64,000 nucleotides of DNA from Clostridium sp. DSM 17811 (GTDB lineage: Bacteria; Bacillota; Clostridia; Clostridiales; Clostridiaceae), in contig NZ_JAHLDU010000003.1 of NCBI RefSeq assembly GCF_018861905.1, forward strand, positions 62,001-126,000. Reading direction: 5' to 3'. Below are positions 1 to 7,353 of this stretch, one piece after another (position 1 is the first letter of the stretch; every line of letters starts with the position of its first letter). A model generated the notes under the pieces. That model had not been told where the DNA came from and ran no database searches. It was given only the letters and a program-made list of their open reading frames with translations. A program made the translations under genes and the position numbers.

Positions 1-209
1 TAACAATGGCTATTAAAGATAGCTTAACTCAATATTTTAAAAACATAGCTTTCTTAACAACATATGTTAGCTATGCAAAAATAGGAAATCTTCTCTTTAA
101 TGTAAATGGTGTCCTAGATTATAACAATTTATTAATAAATAATGGAGTAATAAACGTTGAAATTGCTGATGAAGAAATAGCAGTCTTAGGAGTGCTTACA
201 AATGGATAG
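1..209 (+). CDS. Phage baseplate J-like protein (XkdT family), C-terminal part
   Basis: The reading frame is open to the left window edge, so this is taken as the end of a longer gene, although an ATG exists at position 6. The last 66 residues fit the C-terminus of baseplate J-like proteins: a predicted helix, then a pattern like VLDYNNLLINNGVINVEIAD and a final VLGVLTNG. Such proteins form the wedge of contractile tail baseplates. The next gene starts inside its last codons (8-base overlap), as is usual in phage tail operons. Family assignment rests on these motifs and on the neighbour order, not on a search. Confidence 0.6.
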   Translation, partial: TMAIKDSLTQYFKNIAFLTTYVSYAKIGNLLFNVNGVLDYNNLLINNGVINVEIADEEIAVLGVLTNG

Positions 210-825
210 TAAAACTCTACTAGGTTATATGCCTAAATATTATGTGAACTCAAAGGTTATTAGTAATTTAAATACTACTAATGCAAAAGAACTAACTATA
301 TTTAAAGCAAAAATTGAAAGTACATTAAATCAGTTTTTTACTGATACCACAGATACAATGATTGAAAGATGGGAAGCAGAATTTGGGATACTATCAAACA
401 CAAATTTAACTTTAACTCAAAGAAGAAATAAAGTATTAGCAAAAATAAGAGGTAGAGGTGTAAGTACAATAAGTGCAATTAAAAGTATTGCACAAAGTTA
501 TGTGGATACAGTTAATGTAATAGAAAATAATCCTGATTATTCATTCTTATTAGATTTAGTAAGTAGCAGTGGATTTCCATACATATTATCAGATTTGTAT
601 TCGAGTGTTGAAGAAATGAAACCTGCTCATTTAAAAGCTAATTATAAAATGACATCAAAAACGTGCGATAGTTTGACTATTAGGACGTTTTTATTATGTG
701 GTGAAGAAATAATGGTATATCCTTATCAAACTAGAGAGATAGAAACAAATGGAAAAATTAATATAGCATTAGGTCAAAGTCAAGGTGCTGAAATAATAAC
801 AATAAGTCCGAAGGGGGCAATATAA
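202..825 (+). CDS. DUF2313 (YmfQ/XkdU-like) phage tail protein
   Basis: A 207-residue protein with the opening LLGYMPKYY typical of DUF2313 tail proteins, followed by a segment around residues 30-75 (FKAKIESTLNQFF, MIERWEAEFGI, LTLTQRRNKVLAKIRGRG) that closely fits the family. In Mu-like and PBSX-like tails this protein sits directly after the baseplate J protein, as here, and is thought to connect baseplate and fibre. The start overlaps the upstream stop. The length is normal for the family. Role beyond tail assembly is inferred from position. Confidence 0.8.
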   Translation: MDSKTLLGYMPKYYVNSKVISNLNTTNAKELTIFKAKIESTLNQFFTDTTDTMIERWEAEFGILSNTNLTLTQRRNKVLAKIRGRGVSTISAIKSIAQSYVDTVNVIENNPDYSFLLDLVSSSGFPYILSDLYSSVEEMKPAHLKANYKMTSKTCDSLTIRTFLLCGEEIMVYPYQTREIETNGKINIALGQSQGAEIITISPKGAI

Positions 826-827
826 TA

Positions 828-1604
828 ATGGCAGAACAATTTTATACTATATTAACAAATGTAGGTAAGGCTAAAATAGCTAATAGTCTACCAACAGGAA
901 CAAAAATTAATCTTACTACTTTAAAGGTGGGAGATAGTAATGGAACTTATTATAATCCAGTGGAAACTCAAACAGATATTATACATAAGGTATACGAATG
1001 TAGCATAACAAGTATTGAAACAGATCCAACTAATCCTAATTGGATAGTAATATCTTCTGCAATTCCAAGTTCAGTAGGTGGATTTATGATTCGAGAAGCA
1101 GGAATATATGATGATGCAAATAACTTAATTGCAATTGGAAAATATCCTGAGACATATAAGCCTGTTGCAAGTGACGGCTCAACTAAAGAGTTATACATAA
1201 AAATGACATTAGAAGTAACAAATGCAACTAGTGTTGAATTGAAAATTGATCCTACAGTAATACTTGCAACCAAAAAAGACATTACAATTTTAGATACAAA
1301 AATAGAACAATTTGAGGCTGATAATGTACATTCAATAAATACGATTAACAATGCTATGGCTGATAATTCGACGTATTCAACCTATAAAACAAATGTTGAT
1401 GCAAATGGAATATTTACAACGATACAATACAAAAGAAAAAATGGAACGTTAATATTAAAATCTATTTTAAGTGGTGGTACAACTCCAAAATACACAACTA
1501 GAACCGAAACAGAATATTTAACTGACGGAACTACGGTGAGTGTTACTAGGGTTTACAGTATTACTTACACACTAGATAAGGTTACTAGTGAGGTGTTGCA
1601 ATAA
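828..1604 (+). CDS. Phage tail-collar fibre protein
   Basis: A 258-residue protein. The first ~150 residues fit the phage tail-collar fibre N-terminal domain (FYTILTNVGKAKIANS near the start, then GDSNGTYYNP and GGFMIREAGIYDDANNLIAIG), the part that attaches fibres to the baseplate. The C-terminal ~80 residues are Thr-rich and beta-like with no recognisable domain, as expected for a variable fibre shaft or tip. It starts 2 bases after the DUF2313 gene and shares one base with the next gene (TAATG), so the genes are probably translationally coupled. Confidence 0.78.
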   Translation: MAEQFYTILTNVGKAKIANSLPTGTKINLTTLKVGDSNGTYYNPVETQTDIIHKVYECSITSIETDPTNPNWIVISSAIPSSVGGFMIREAGIYDDANNLIAIGKYPETYKPVASDGSTKELYIKMTLEVTNATSVELKIDPTVILATKKDITILDTKIEQFEADNVHSINTINNAMADNSTYSTYKTNVDANGIFTTIQYKRKNGTLILKSILSGGTTPKYTTRTETEYLTDGTTVSVTRVYSITYTLDKVTSEVLQ

Positions 1605-2143
1605 TGATTGATAGGTTGTTACAACATGGTATAGGTGGAGGTGGAGAAAGTAATACAAAAGGTATCCAAAGAGGTGAATACTCCGTTCTAAGCACTGATT
1701 TAACAATTAATATTACAATATCTCCAGTAGATATAACTAAGTCGATACCGAAAATTTTTGTTTGTGCTACAGGAGCGAGCACCAGAGCTAATGTAACATT
1801 GTTTAAATGTGTTTTAACTTCTAGCACGAATTTACAAATAACCCGTTATTCTAATGGTGCTACTTTTACAGCTACTATTGACTGGGAAGTTATTGAATAT
1901 AATAATGTTAAGAGCTTACAAACTGGGCTATTAACGCTAAATACTGCTTCAACAAATATAGCTATTTCATCTGTTAACATGTTAAAAACGGATTTGTTTC
2001 TTAGTTTTACCATTACATCCACATATGGTTTATCTGAAATTATGCAAATAGCTATGCAACTTACGTCAACAACAAATTTAAAATTTACTGGTTATGGTTC
2101 AATGAATTATTCTATACAATGGTATGCAATAGAATTTAATTAG
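1604..2143 (+). CDS. Probable tail fibre/receptor-binding protein with duplicated module
   Basis: 179 residues, not matched to a named family. After a Gly-rich linker (residues 10-14) the protein consists of two related beta-rich modules, about residues 19-99 and 103-178. They share the ends LTSSTNLQITRY...IDWEVIEYN and LTSTTNLKFTGY...IQWYAIEFN, so an internal duplication is visible by eye. Repeated short beta modules ending in a W-x-x-I-E-[FY] strand are common in tips of Firmicute phage fibres, so receptor binding is the likely job, inferred from position after the collar-fibre gene. Start ATG overlaps the previous stop. Confidence 0.6.
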   Translation: MIDRLLQHGIGGGGESNTKGIQRGEYSVLSTDLTINITISPVDITKSIPKIFVCATGASTRANVTLFKCVLTSSTNLQITRYSNGATFTATIDWEVIEYNNVKSLQTGLLTLNTASTNIAISSVNMLKTDLFLSFTITSTYGLSEIMQIAMQLTSTTNLKFTGYGSMNYSIQWYAIEFN

Positions 2144-2154
2144 GAGGGAAATAT

Positions 2155-2472
2155 ATGAAATTTTACGCGACTTTAAATGAAAATAAAATATGCACAGGAA
2201 TTAGTCAGTTAAGTGGTGAGGTTATTCAAGATGATATGATTGAAATAACTAGTGCTGATGCTAGTTATATGTGGAAAAAATATGAGAATGGAAAATGGAG
2301 TGTAGGGACTTTTGAACCTATATCAACTGCACCCGTAGAGGAATTTGAGACATTAAAGGCAGACAATATTATTCTTAAACAGAAGATATATGATGCTGAA
2401 CAAGTAGCAAATAATAACAGTCTTGATTATCAAAAATTACTAGAAACGCTAATTGAAAGCGAGGTAATATAA
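2155..2472 (+). CDS. Phage tail-region hypothetical protein with C-terminal coiled coil
   Basis: 105 residues behind a strong AGGAGGG site (from 2142). The first ~60 residues are a small beta-rich, Trp-containing domain; residues 65-100 form a charged helix (FETLKADNIILKQKIYDAE) that looks like a coiled coil. Small genes of this layout follow the fibre genes in many Firmicute phages and are thought to be tail accessory or assembly proteins. No family name is assigned. The stop is immediately followed by the next ATG. Confidence 0.6.
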   Translation: MKFYATLNENKICTGISQLSGEVIQDDMIEITSADASYMWKKYENGKWSVGTFEPISTAPVEEFETLKADNIILKQKIYDAEQVANNNSLDYQKLLETLIESEVI

Positions 2473-2760
2473 ATGGCAACAGGCACAGTTAATACACTTT
2501 TGGTAAAATCTTATTCGCAAAATGTATATACAACAGGTATGAATTCTTTAAATAACATAGAAGTGGTACGACCACAATATGTAGCACCAGTTATGCTATA
2601 TGCAGCAAAAACGTTTTATATTGATTTAATAGATGCGGCACTAACAAAAGCATGGATTACACCAGTAGAACATGCAGACACAATGGCATTAAAAACACCA
2701 GAAGACCCACAGAATCAACCTCCGATAGAATTTTTAACAACAGAAGTTCCTACGTCTTAG
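2473..2760 (+). CDS. Small phage protein with XkdX-like segment
   Basis: 95 residues starting directly at the stop of the upstream gene. Residues ~48-75 (FYIDLIDAALTKAWITPVEH) resemble the short XkdX motif in which an aromatic/helical stretch is followed by W-I-x-x-x-E; the rest is unrecognised and the tail is rich in Pro. XkdX-like genes lie between fibre genes and lysis genes in PBSX-type elements, which matches the position. A clear terminator follows. The XkdX link is an inference from a short pattern. Confidence 0.5.
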   Translation: MATGTVNTLLVKSYSQNVYTTGMNSLNNIEVVRPQYVAPVMLYAAKTFYIDLIDAALTKAWITPVEHADTMALKTPEDPQNQPPIEFLTTEVPTS

Positions 2761-2803
2761 GAATATAAGGGTTGGTTAGCACTATAACGTAATATATAAA
2801 TAT

Positions 2804-2828
2804 AGACACTAGAAATAGTGTCTTTTTT
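2804..2828 (+). terminator. Intrinsic terminator after the tail genes
   Basis: An 8-bp perfect stem (agacacta / tagtgtct) with a GAAA tetraloop and a run of T. It separates the tail-fibre block from the lysis block. Confidence 0.85.
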
Positions 2829-2863
2829 AATGCAAAAAAATAAAGTAGAAGGGAAGTGACGAT

Positions 2864-3160
2864 ATGGAAAATAAGGATGGTGAAACAGTTATGGAAAGAG
2901 AAATAAGTGAATTAAAACAGAGAACTACTTTACTAGAATCGCAAATGACAGACGTAAAAATCAATAACGCTAAAGCCGAAGAAAAGATGGGGCAATTGTT
3001 TTCACTACTTACAAAAATAGAGGCATCTATAGAAAAAATAGCTAATAGACTTGATGTGATTGAAGATAAACCTGCTAAACATTGGGAGCAAGTAGTTAAG
3101 ATAGGAATTACAGTTATAGGAACAGCAGTTTTTACATTGCTTATAGTTGGGTTAGTATAA
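2864..3160 (+). CDS. XhlA-type haemolysin/holin-associated membrane protein
   Basis: 98 residues: a long charged helical region (about 10-70, with MEREISELKQRTTLLE) followed by a single membrane segment at the C-terminus (VVKIGITVIGTAVFTLLIVGLV). This layout fits XhlA, the membrane partner of the holin in the PBSX lysis cassette. The neighbours (amidase, holin) support a lysis role. Start chosen at the ATG behind GAAGGGAAG; a second in-frame ATG at 2891 is possible. Confidence 0.72.
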   Translation: MENKDGETVMEREISELKQRTTLLESQMTDVKINNAKAEEKMGQLFSLLTKIEASIEKIANRLDVIEDKPAKHWEQVVKIGITVIGTAVFTLLIVGLV

Positions 3161-3188
3161 AAATAATAGGAAAGAGAGGTAATTATTA

Positions 3189-3890
3189 ATGGCAATAATT
3201 TCATATGATTTAGGGCATTTTGCGGGAAAAGATCGTGGAGCAGAAGGGTTTTTGAATGAAGAAAAGATTATAAGAGAATATGCACTAGTGTGTATTGCTG
3301 AATTGCAACGTCATGGACATACTCTTATTAATTGTACTCCACTAAATACTCCCATGACAGTCAATGAAAGTTTAGCATATAGAACACTACATAGTAATAA
3401 TTCAGGAAGTCAACTACACTTATGTTTTCATGTAAATGCTTATGATGACTCTTCAGCACATGGTTGTGAAATTGAGTATGCATCAACTTCAGGAGCAAAA
3501 TATGCTACTTCAGTATTAAAAGAAATATGTAAGCTAGGGTTTGCAGATAGAGGTATTAAGAATCCAAGATTGTGGATGACATATCAACCTAATGCAGTCA
3601 GTATTTTAGTTGAGCCATTCTTTTGTACAAACTCTAATGATTGTAATCTTTATAATAAAACAACTTTAGGACTCGCAATTGCAAAGGGAATTATAAATAT
3701 TATTGGTGGAACTATTACGGTAAGTCCAGTAGTTAAACCAGTAGCATTTTCAACTGTTAATTACTGTTTGCAATTTCAAAAGTGGTTTAATTTAATCACG
3801 CAAACCAGTGATAAATTAATAGAGGATGGATTTTATGGTATTAAAACACAAGCAAAATATGATGCAATGGGTACTTATATTAAAAAATAA
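3189..3890 (+). CDS. Phage endolysin, N-acetylmuramoyl-L-alanine amidase (Amidase_3)
   Basis: 233 residues. The N-terminal ~175 residues are an Amidase_3 zinc hydrolase that cuts the bond between MurNAc and the stem peptide: candidate zinc ligands His10 (DLGH), Glu24 and His81 (CFHVNA), and catalytic Glu142 (ILVEPFF). The C-terminal ~45 residues (NYCLQFQKWFNL...EDGFYGIKTQ) look like a peptidoglycan-binding module found in clostridial phage lysins. There is no signal peptide, consistent with holin-dependent release. It lies between the XhlA-like and holin genes. Confidence 0.87.
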   Translation: MAIISYDLGHFAGKDRGAEGFLNEEKIIREYALVCIAELQRHGHTLINCTPLNTPMTVNESLAYRTLHSNNSGSQLHLCFHVNAYDDSSAHGCEIEYASTSGAKYATSVLKEICKLGFADRGIKNPRLWMTYQPNAVSILVEPFFCTNSNDCNLYNKTTLGLAIAKGIINIIGGTITVSPVVKPVAFSTVNYCLQFQKWFNLITQTSDKLIEDGFYGIKTQAKYDAMGTYIKK

Positions 3891-3911
3891 TAAAAATTAG
3901 GAGATGTATAT

Positions 3912-4352
3912 ATGTTAGTAACAGTATTAAGTTATTTATATCCAGTCGTAGGAATAAGTTTTTTAGGTGTAGTTGGGAAATTTCTTTTAGATTTATTGCC
4001 AAAAGTAGTTTCACTAGTTGTATCAAAAACAGGAATTGCAAAATATGATCTACTTAAAAAGGATGCAATAGATATTTGGAATATTCTTGAGGAAAATCAT
4101 AGGCTTAATGAACTTGCTGATTCAAAAATAGTTTTATTTTCTAATATGCTTAAAGCAAAATATCCATTAATAACGGATGAAAGAATTGAACAATTAAATA
4201 AAGCCTTAGCAGGAGAGTTTAATAAAGACAAACCAATAGCTATTCAAGAATTAAATCCAGTTGAAATAGTTCCTACAGTGGCACAAATTAAATATGTTGA
4301 TGCTGAAGGAACAGAATATGTTAAAAAAGTAGTTCCAGTAACAGTAGTATAA
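3912..4352 (+). CDS. Phage holin, LLH family
   Basis: 146 residues with an N-terminal hydrophobic region (residues 1-40, one or two membrane passes) and a soluble helical C-terminal part containing KYPLITDERIEQLNKALAGE. This arrangement matches the LL-H type holin family. Holins permeabilise the membrane so that the endolysin can reach the wall. Last gene of the lysis block; a terminator begins within a few bases of its stop. Unusually it comes after the amidase gene rather than before it, which is seen in several clostridial phages. Confidence 0.75.
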   Translation: MLVTVLSYLYPVVGISFLGVVGKFLLDLLPKVVSLVVSKTGIAKYDLLKKDAIDIWNILEENHRLNELADSKIVLFSNMLKAKYPLITDERIEQLNKALAGEFNKDKPIAIQELNPVEIVPTVAQIKYVDAEGTEYVKKVVPVTVV

Positions 4353-4356
4353 AATT

Positions 4357-4397
4357 AAAGGACATTTAGGCTTAATTGCTTAGATGTCCTTTTTTTC
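4357..4397 (+). terminator. Intrinsic terminator after the lysis genes
   Basis: A 9-bp stem (aaaggacat / atgtccttt) with a long loop and a run of seven T. It closes the prophage late operon. Confidence 0.85.
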
Positions 4398-4607
4398 TTT
4401 TTATAAATACATGAGAGTGAAAATAAAGAAAACTTATGACTTTTAGTGTCATATATTTTGTTATTAAAATATAAATATATTCTTACAATATATGGTAAAA
4501 TATAAATAGGCTAATTAATATTATATGCATATAGTAAAGAAAGTATACCTATATTTTAATAAATATTTTTAATAAATATTGAATATTAAGGCAAAAGGTG
4601 GTAAAAT

Positions 4608-4871
4608 ATGATGATAAAGAAGTGGAAAGGAAGAATAAACTTAAATACACAGAAATCTAAACTAAAAGATAAAGGGGCGATTGATATGGTAGTTCAATTG
4701 GCAAATTATAATAGACAAGATCCAACCATTAATATATCTCTAATTGATATGATTTTTAATAAAGAAAACCGTAAAGTTATGTATGCAAAATATGATAAAA
4801 ATTATCAGTCTACTAAAGAGGAAGATGACATATATAACGATATGAGAGGAAACTACAGAGAGGAAGATTAA
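4608..4871 (+). CDS. Unrecognised small protein, candidate antitoxin of the downstream MazF-like toxin
   Basis: 87 residues, strongly charged, basic at the N-terminus (MMIKKWKGRINLN) and acidic at the C-terminus (EEDDIYNDMRGNYREED). No known DNA-binding or antitoxin fold could be recognised by eye. It starts behind AAGGTGGT and its stop is separated from the toxin ATG by one base, so the two are surely co-translated. Antitoxin function is inferred only from this order and from the acidic tail, a common feature of toxin-neutralising tails. Confidence 0.55.
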   Translation: MMIKKWKGRINLNTQKSKLKDKGAIDMVVQLANYNRQDPTINISLIDMIFNKENRKVMYAKYDKNYQSTKEEDDIYNDMRGNYREED

Positions 4872-4872
4872 T

Positions 4873-5346
4873 ATGGAAAAGCACGTTAATTCAGAATCAT
4901 TTTCACCAAGTACTCATTCAGTAAAAGGGGCAATTCATTGGTTTTCTTTAAGCAAACCTAATGCTGATATAACATCATTAAAAGTCAGACCTTTTATTAT
5001 TATAGGGAGGACAAACTATAATTCTAAAAGAGTGTTATTATCACCAGTTCAAGATTTAGCAAATTATATGGAAAATGGAAAAGTTAAATATCCTTATCAT
5101 GTTCCATTATTAATGTCAAAGTATGATTTTTTAGAAAAAGATTCAGTTATATTATTAGATCAAGTATATACTATTGCTAAGGAAGAATTATTTGAAGAAT
5201 GTTACATGGGAACTATATGTGATTTTAAACCTTTAGATAGTGCAATACTATACAACTTTGATTTATACGAGTCAATGATGGATGAAGTTGCAGTACTTTT
5301 ATCCCAATATAAAACTATATATACAAATCAATTTTCAAGAAGTTAA
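4873..5346 (+). CDS. PemK/MazF-family toxin (endoribonuclease)
   Basis: 157 residues. Motifs of the family appear in order: GAIHWFSL (19-26, replacing the usual G-x-[IV]-[VW]), RPFIIIG (39-45), VLLSPVQD (54-61) and LLDQVYTIAKEEL (94-106), the last being the most diagnostic. MazF-type toxins cut single-stranded mRNA. It is longer than classic MazF (~110-120 residues), with an 18-residue N-terminal extension and a long helical tail after residue 120. It forms a pair with the upstream gene and sits just outside the prophage terminator. Activity is untested; the fold call is good, the target sequence unknown. Confidence 0.75.
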   Translation: MEKHVNSESFSPSTHSVKGAIHWFSLSKPNADITSLKVRPFIIIGRTNYNSKRVLLSPVQDLANYMENGKVKYPYHVPLLMSKYDFLEKDSVILLDQVYTIAKEELFEECYMGTICDFKPLDSAILYNFDLYESMMDEVAVLLSQYKTIYTNQFSRS

Positions 5347-5352
5347 TAGATG

Positions 5353-5383
5353 CTCTTAAATATTAAGTTATTTAGGAGTTTTT
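5353..5383 (+). terminator. Intrinsic terminator after the toxin gene
   Basis: Ten-base arms (ctcttaaata / tatttaggag, one G-U pair) followed by five T. It ends the two-gene toxin unit. Confidence 0.7.
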
Positions 5384-5733
5384 ATTATGCCTAAAATAAA
5401 TTTTAAATAATTATTCATTGATGGAAATTTTTTTTAAGAACTGAGTGATTAAATTCTGTATATCCTTTTTTTCTTTTTTTTGTAAAGCACACAATCGAAT
5501 TCATAGCTACAGATTTATCTATGTTAAATGATAGAGGTAAGATCATACAATTATATTAATTCAAATTTATAGAATGTAAAATTAACATATTAGATAATTT
5601 AAGTGTATATTTATCACTTGTAATAAATTTGAATTTCACTTATAATAGACCTATAAATACTTGGATGTTGCACCTATAAATAAAAAAAGCTTATCATTCT
5701 AAAATGATATTTTATATGTAAAAATAATTTTAA
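5384..5733. other. AT-rich decayed stretch without an intact gene
   Basis: No supported gene. A short frame open from 5449 to 5559 on the plus strand ends in a protein-like string (ATDLSMLNDRGKIIQLY) but has no start with a ribosome site, and looks like the tail of a lost gene. The position between phage-related genes and core chromosome suggests erosion of a former insertion. Confidence 0.4.
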
Positions 5734-5880
5734 AAAACCTTGAAACCGTTGGTATCACAAGTTGAAACCATAAACAAAATATTTGGTTATACCGTTCATA
5801 ATGCTAAAGGTAAACCAACTAATAGCGAATTTATAGCGATGGTTGCTGATAAGCTAAGATTACAAAATAGAGTTAGCTAA
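5734..5880 (+). pseudogene. C-terminal remnant of an unidentified gene
   Basis: The frame is open from 5734 to the TAA at 5878 and encodes a coherent, protein-like tail ([18 protein letters not shown] then [19 protein letters not shown]) but lacks a start codon behind a ribosome site and is preceded by a stop at 5731. A terminator follows directly, as expected for a real gene end. The family could not be named. Confidence 0.5.
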
Positions 5881-5891
5881 ATTGATAGATT

Positions 5892-5923
5892 AAGAGTGTC
5901 TTTAATGGATGCTCTTTTATTTT
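5892..5923 (+). terminator. Intrinsic terminator downstream of the gene remnant
   Basis: Nine-base arms (aagagtgtc / gatgctctt, with two G-U pairs) followed by a T-rich run. Probably the original terminator of the truncated gene. Confidence 0.6.
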
Positions 5924-5940
5924 ATGTAAAAGAGAAGATT

Positions 5941-5978
5941 AAGAAAAATAATAGGATGTAAGCAAAAGCTTACATCCT
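5941..5978 (-). terminator. Minus-strand intrinsic terminator of the microgene
   Basis: A perfect 11-bp stem (aggatgtaagc / gcttacatcct) with a 4-base loop; on the minus strand it is followed by ATTATTTTTC. It lies just after the stop of the small minus-strand frame. Confidence 0.75.
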
Positions 5979-5983
5979 TAATG

Positions 5984-6127
5984 TTAATTAGAATTATAGT
6001 TATTAAGATATTCTTCAAAAGAGTCGTAAATTAAATTATCATTAGAAATTGAATCTTCCTTAGAATTAAGTTTAGTAGTTAATTTTTTATTTGGTAGTTT
6101 TTCTATTTTTTTAGTATTGATATTGAT
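5984..6127 (-). CDS. Minus-strand microgene lacking a standard start codon
   Basis: A 47-codon frame (stop TAA at 5984-5986) encoding a basic-then-acidic peptide with KKIEKLPNKKLTTKLNSKED and the end DSFEEYLNNYNSN. It has a near-consensus promoter, a GAGGTG ribosome site at 6135-6140 and a terminator, so a gene is expected, yet no ATG, GTG or TTG lies in frame before the upstream stop at 6134-6136. An ATC codon (6125-6127) stands exactly 7 bases after the ribosome site where ATG should be. It is either a start-codon-mutated gene or uses a rare start. Function unknown. Confidence 0.4.
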   Translation of the reverse strand: MNINTKKIEKLPNKKLTTKLNSKEDSISNDNLIYDSFEEYLNNYNSN

Positions 6128-6149
6128 ATTGAATCACCTCTATACAAAT

Positions 6150-6178
6150 ATTGTAACACAAAATATGTAATTTGTAAA
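6150..6178 (-). promoter_or_regulatory. Promoter of the minus-strand microgene
   Basis: On the minus strand TTTACA, a 17-base spacer and TACAAT. The ribosome site begins about ten bases after the -10 box, so the leader is very short. Confidence 0.65.
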
Positions 6179-6434
6179 GGCACTTTCTTTTTTATAGTGA
6201 AATTTATAGAGAAGAGGTGAATTAAATAAAATTGTAATGTGGTTAGTAATGTTAAACTAAATATGCATATAAACTCCTTTGTTATCATAAATATTAATTA
6301 AGATATTGTAATTATTTATGTTCAATTTTATCTTAAATAAGGTGAAACCTAGCATGAATATAACGTGAGTGGATTTTAATAACATATTATGAGTAGCTAT
6401 AAAAAATATAATGATTAACAAAGGGGGAAAAATT

Positions 6435-7085
6435 ATGTCATCTAACGCATTAATAAGCAATGTAAATAAACATATACAAGAAAATTATTGGTTATATATT
6501 ATAAGTATCTTGTGTGTATTCACAGGTATAATTTTAGGGATTTATAGTGTGAAATATATGGGTGAATTTGAACACAAGGATTTAGTGAATTATTTAATTA
6601 ATTTTATTGATCCTTCAAACACAAGTGGGATTAGTTATAAATTAATATTTTTTCAATCAATAAAAAACAATTTACCAGTAATTATTTTTCTATGGTTTTT
6701 AGGGTTAACTATTGTGGGTTTACCAATTATTGTGATTATTGATTTGTTAAAAGGATTTACAGTTGGTTTCACTTTTAGTTTTATGATTAGTGGGCTAGGA
6801 AAGAGTGGTATTGGTATTGCAATACTAGGGGTATTACCTCAAAATTTAATTTATATTCCATGCATTATTTTTGCATCGGTGATATCAATGGAATTTTCTA
6901 TAATGTTATTAAGAAACAAGTTCAATAAACAATGGACAAGTAGTATATCTAGTAGAATAATATATTATAGCGTAATATTTATTGTAATAATGGGTTTCTT
7001 GTTTATAGGGATAATTATAGAATCATATATTGCACCTTATTTTGTTAAAAATCTTATTAATAATTTGGGAAGTCTAAGCAAATGA
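6435..7085 (+). CDS. spoIIM: Stage II sporulation protein M
   Basis: 216 residues from the ATG behind AAAGGGGGAAAAA; a longer frame from 6411 would overlap the ribosome site. It has about five membrane segments (near residues 22-42, 75-95, 98-120, 130-155, 175-200), with the family-like FFQSIKNNLPVI and LPQNLIYIPCI. SpoIIM works with SpoIID and SpoIIP in the complex that thins septal peptidoglycan and drives engulfment of the forespore. The placement before a small membrane gene and xerD follows the spoIIM-xerD-dacF order of Bacillus and Clostridium. Confidence 0.88.
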   Translation: MSSNALISNVNKHIQENYWLYIISILCVFTGIILGIYSVKYMGEFEHKDLVNYLINFIDPSNTSGISYKLIFFQSIKNNLPVIIFLWFLGLTIVGLPIIVIIDLLKGFTVGFTFSFMISGLGKSGIGIAILGVLPQNLIYIPCIIFASVISMEFSIMLLRNKFNKQWTSSISSRIIYYSVIFIVIMGFLFIGIIIESYIAPYFVKNLINNLGSLSK

Positions 7086-7309
7086 AGGATAGGTATTTAT
7101 TCCATTTTGTTACGTTATCAATTAAATGTTTTATTATTTTAATAGTAATGGGTATTTTTCTCCCCCAGTTTGTAGATTATTCACTTTCAAGATTAATTAA
7201 TAACCCAAATAGATATATAAACAGTGTTATGGTTTACAAATTAGTTGATAATAATTATAAATTAGTTTATAATTATGTTCTTACATTTTATTTGTTTTTT
7301 AGAGTCTAA
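7082..7309 (+). CDS. Small membrane protein between spoIIM and xerD
   Basis: 75 residues with one clear membrane segment near residues 10-30 (LSIKCFIILIVMGIFLPQF) and a soluble tail with Asn/Tyr. It overlaps the spoIIM stop (ATGA), so it is co-translated. Bacilli have a small membrane gene (yqzK, DUF4227) in the same general place, but the match is by position and layout only. Function unknown. Confidence 0.6.
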   Translation: MKDRYLFHFVTLSIKCFIILIVMGIFLPQFVDYSLSRLINNPNRYINSVMVYKLVDNNYKLVYNYVLTFYLFFRV

Positions 7310-7353
7310 TGCATGTAAAATATTAACATTCCCTATAATATAGGAGAGAAATT

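Noticed and set aside
2827-3204. Minus-strand frame opposite the XhlA-like gene
   Set aside because: It is an antisense shadow of a gene with good ribosome site, family layout and operon context; no ribosome site for the minus frame.
6103-6288. Minus-strand 61-codon open frame
   Set aside because: It runs through the microgene promoter and ribosome site, has no site of its own, and is made of low-complexity AT-rich codons.
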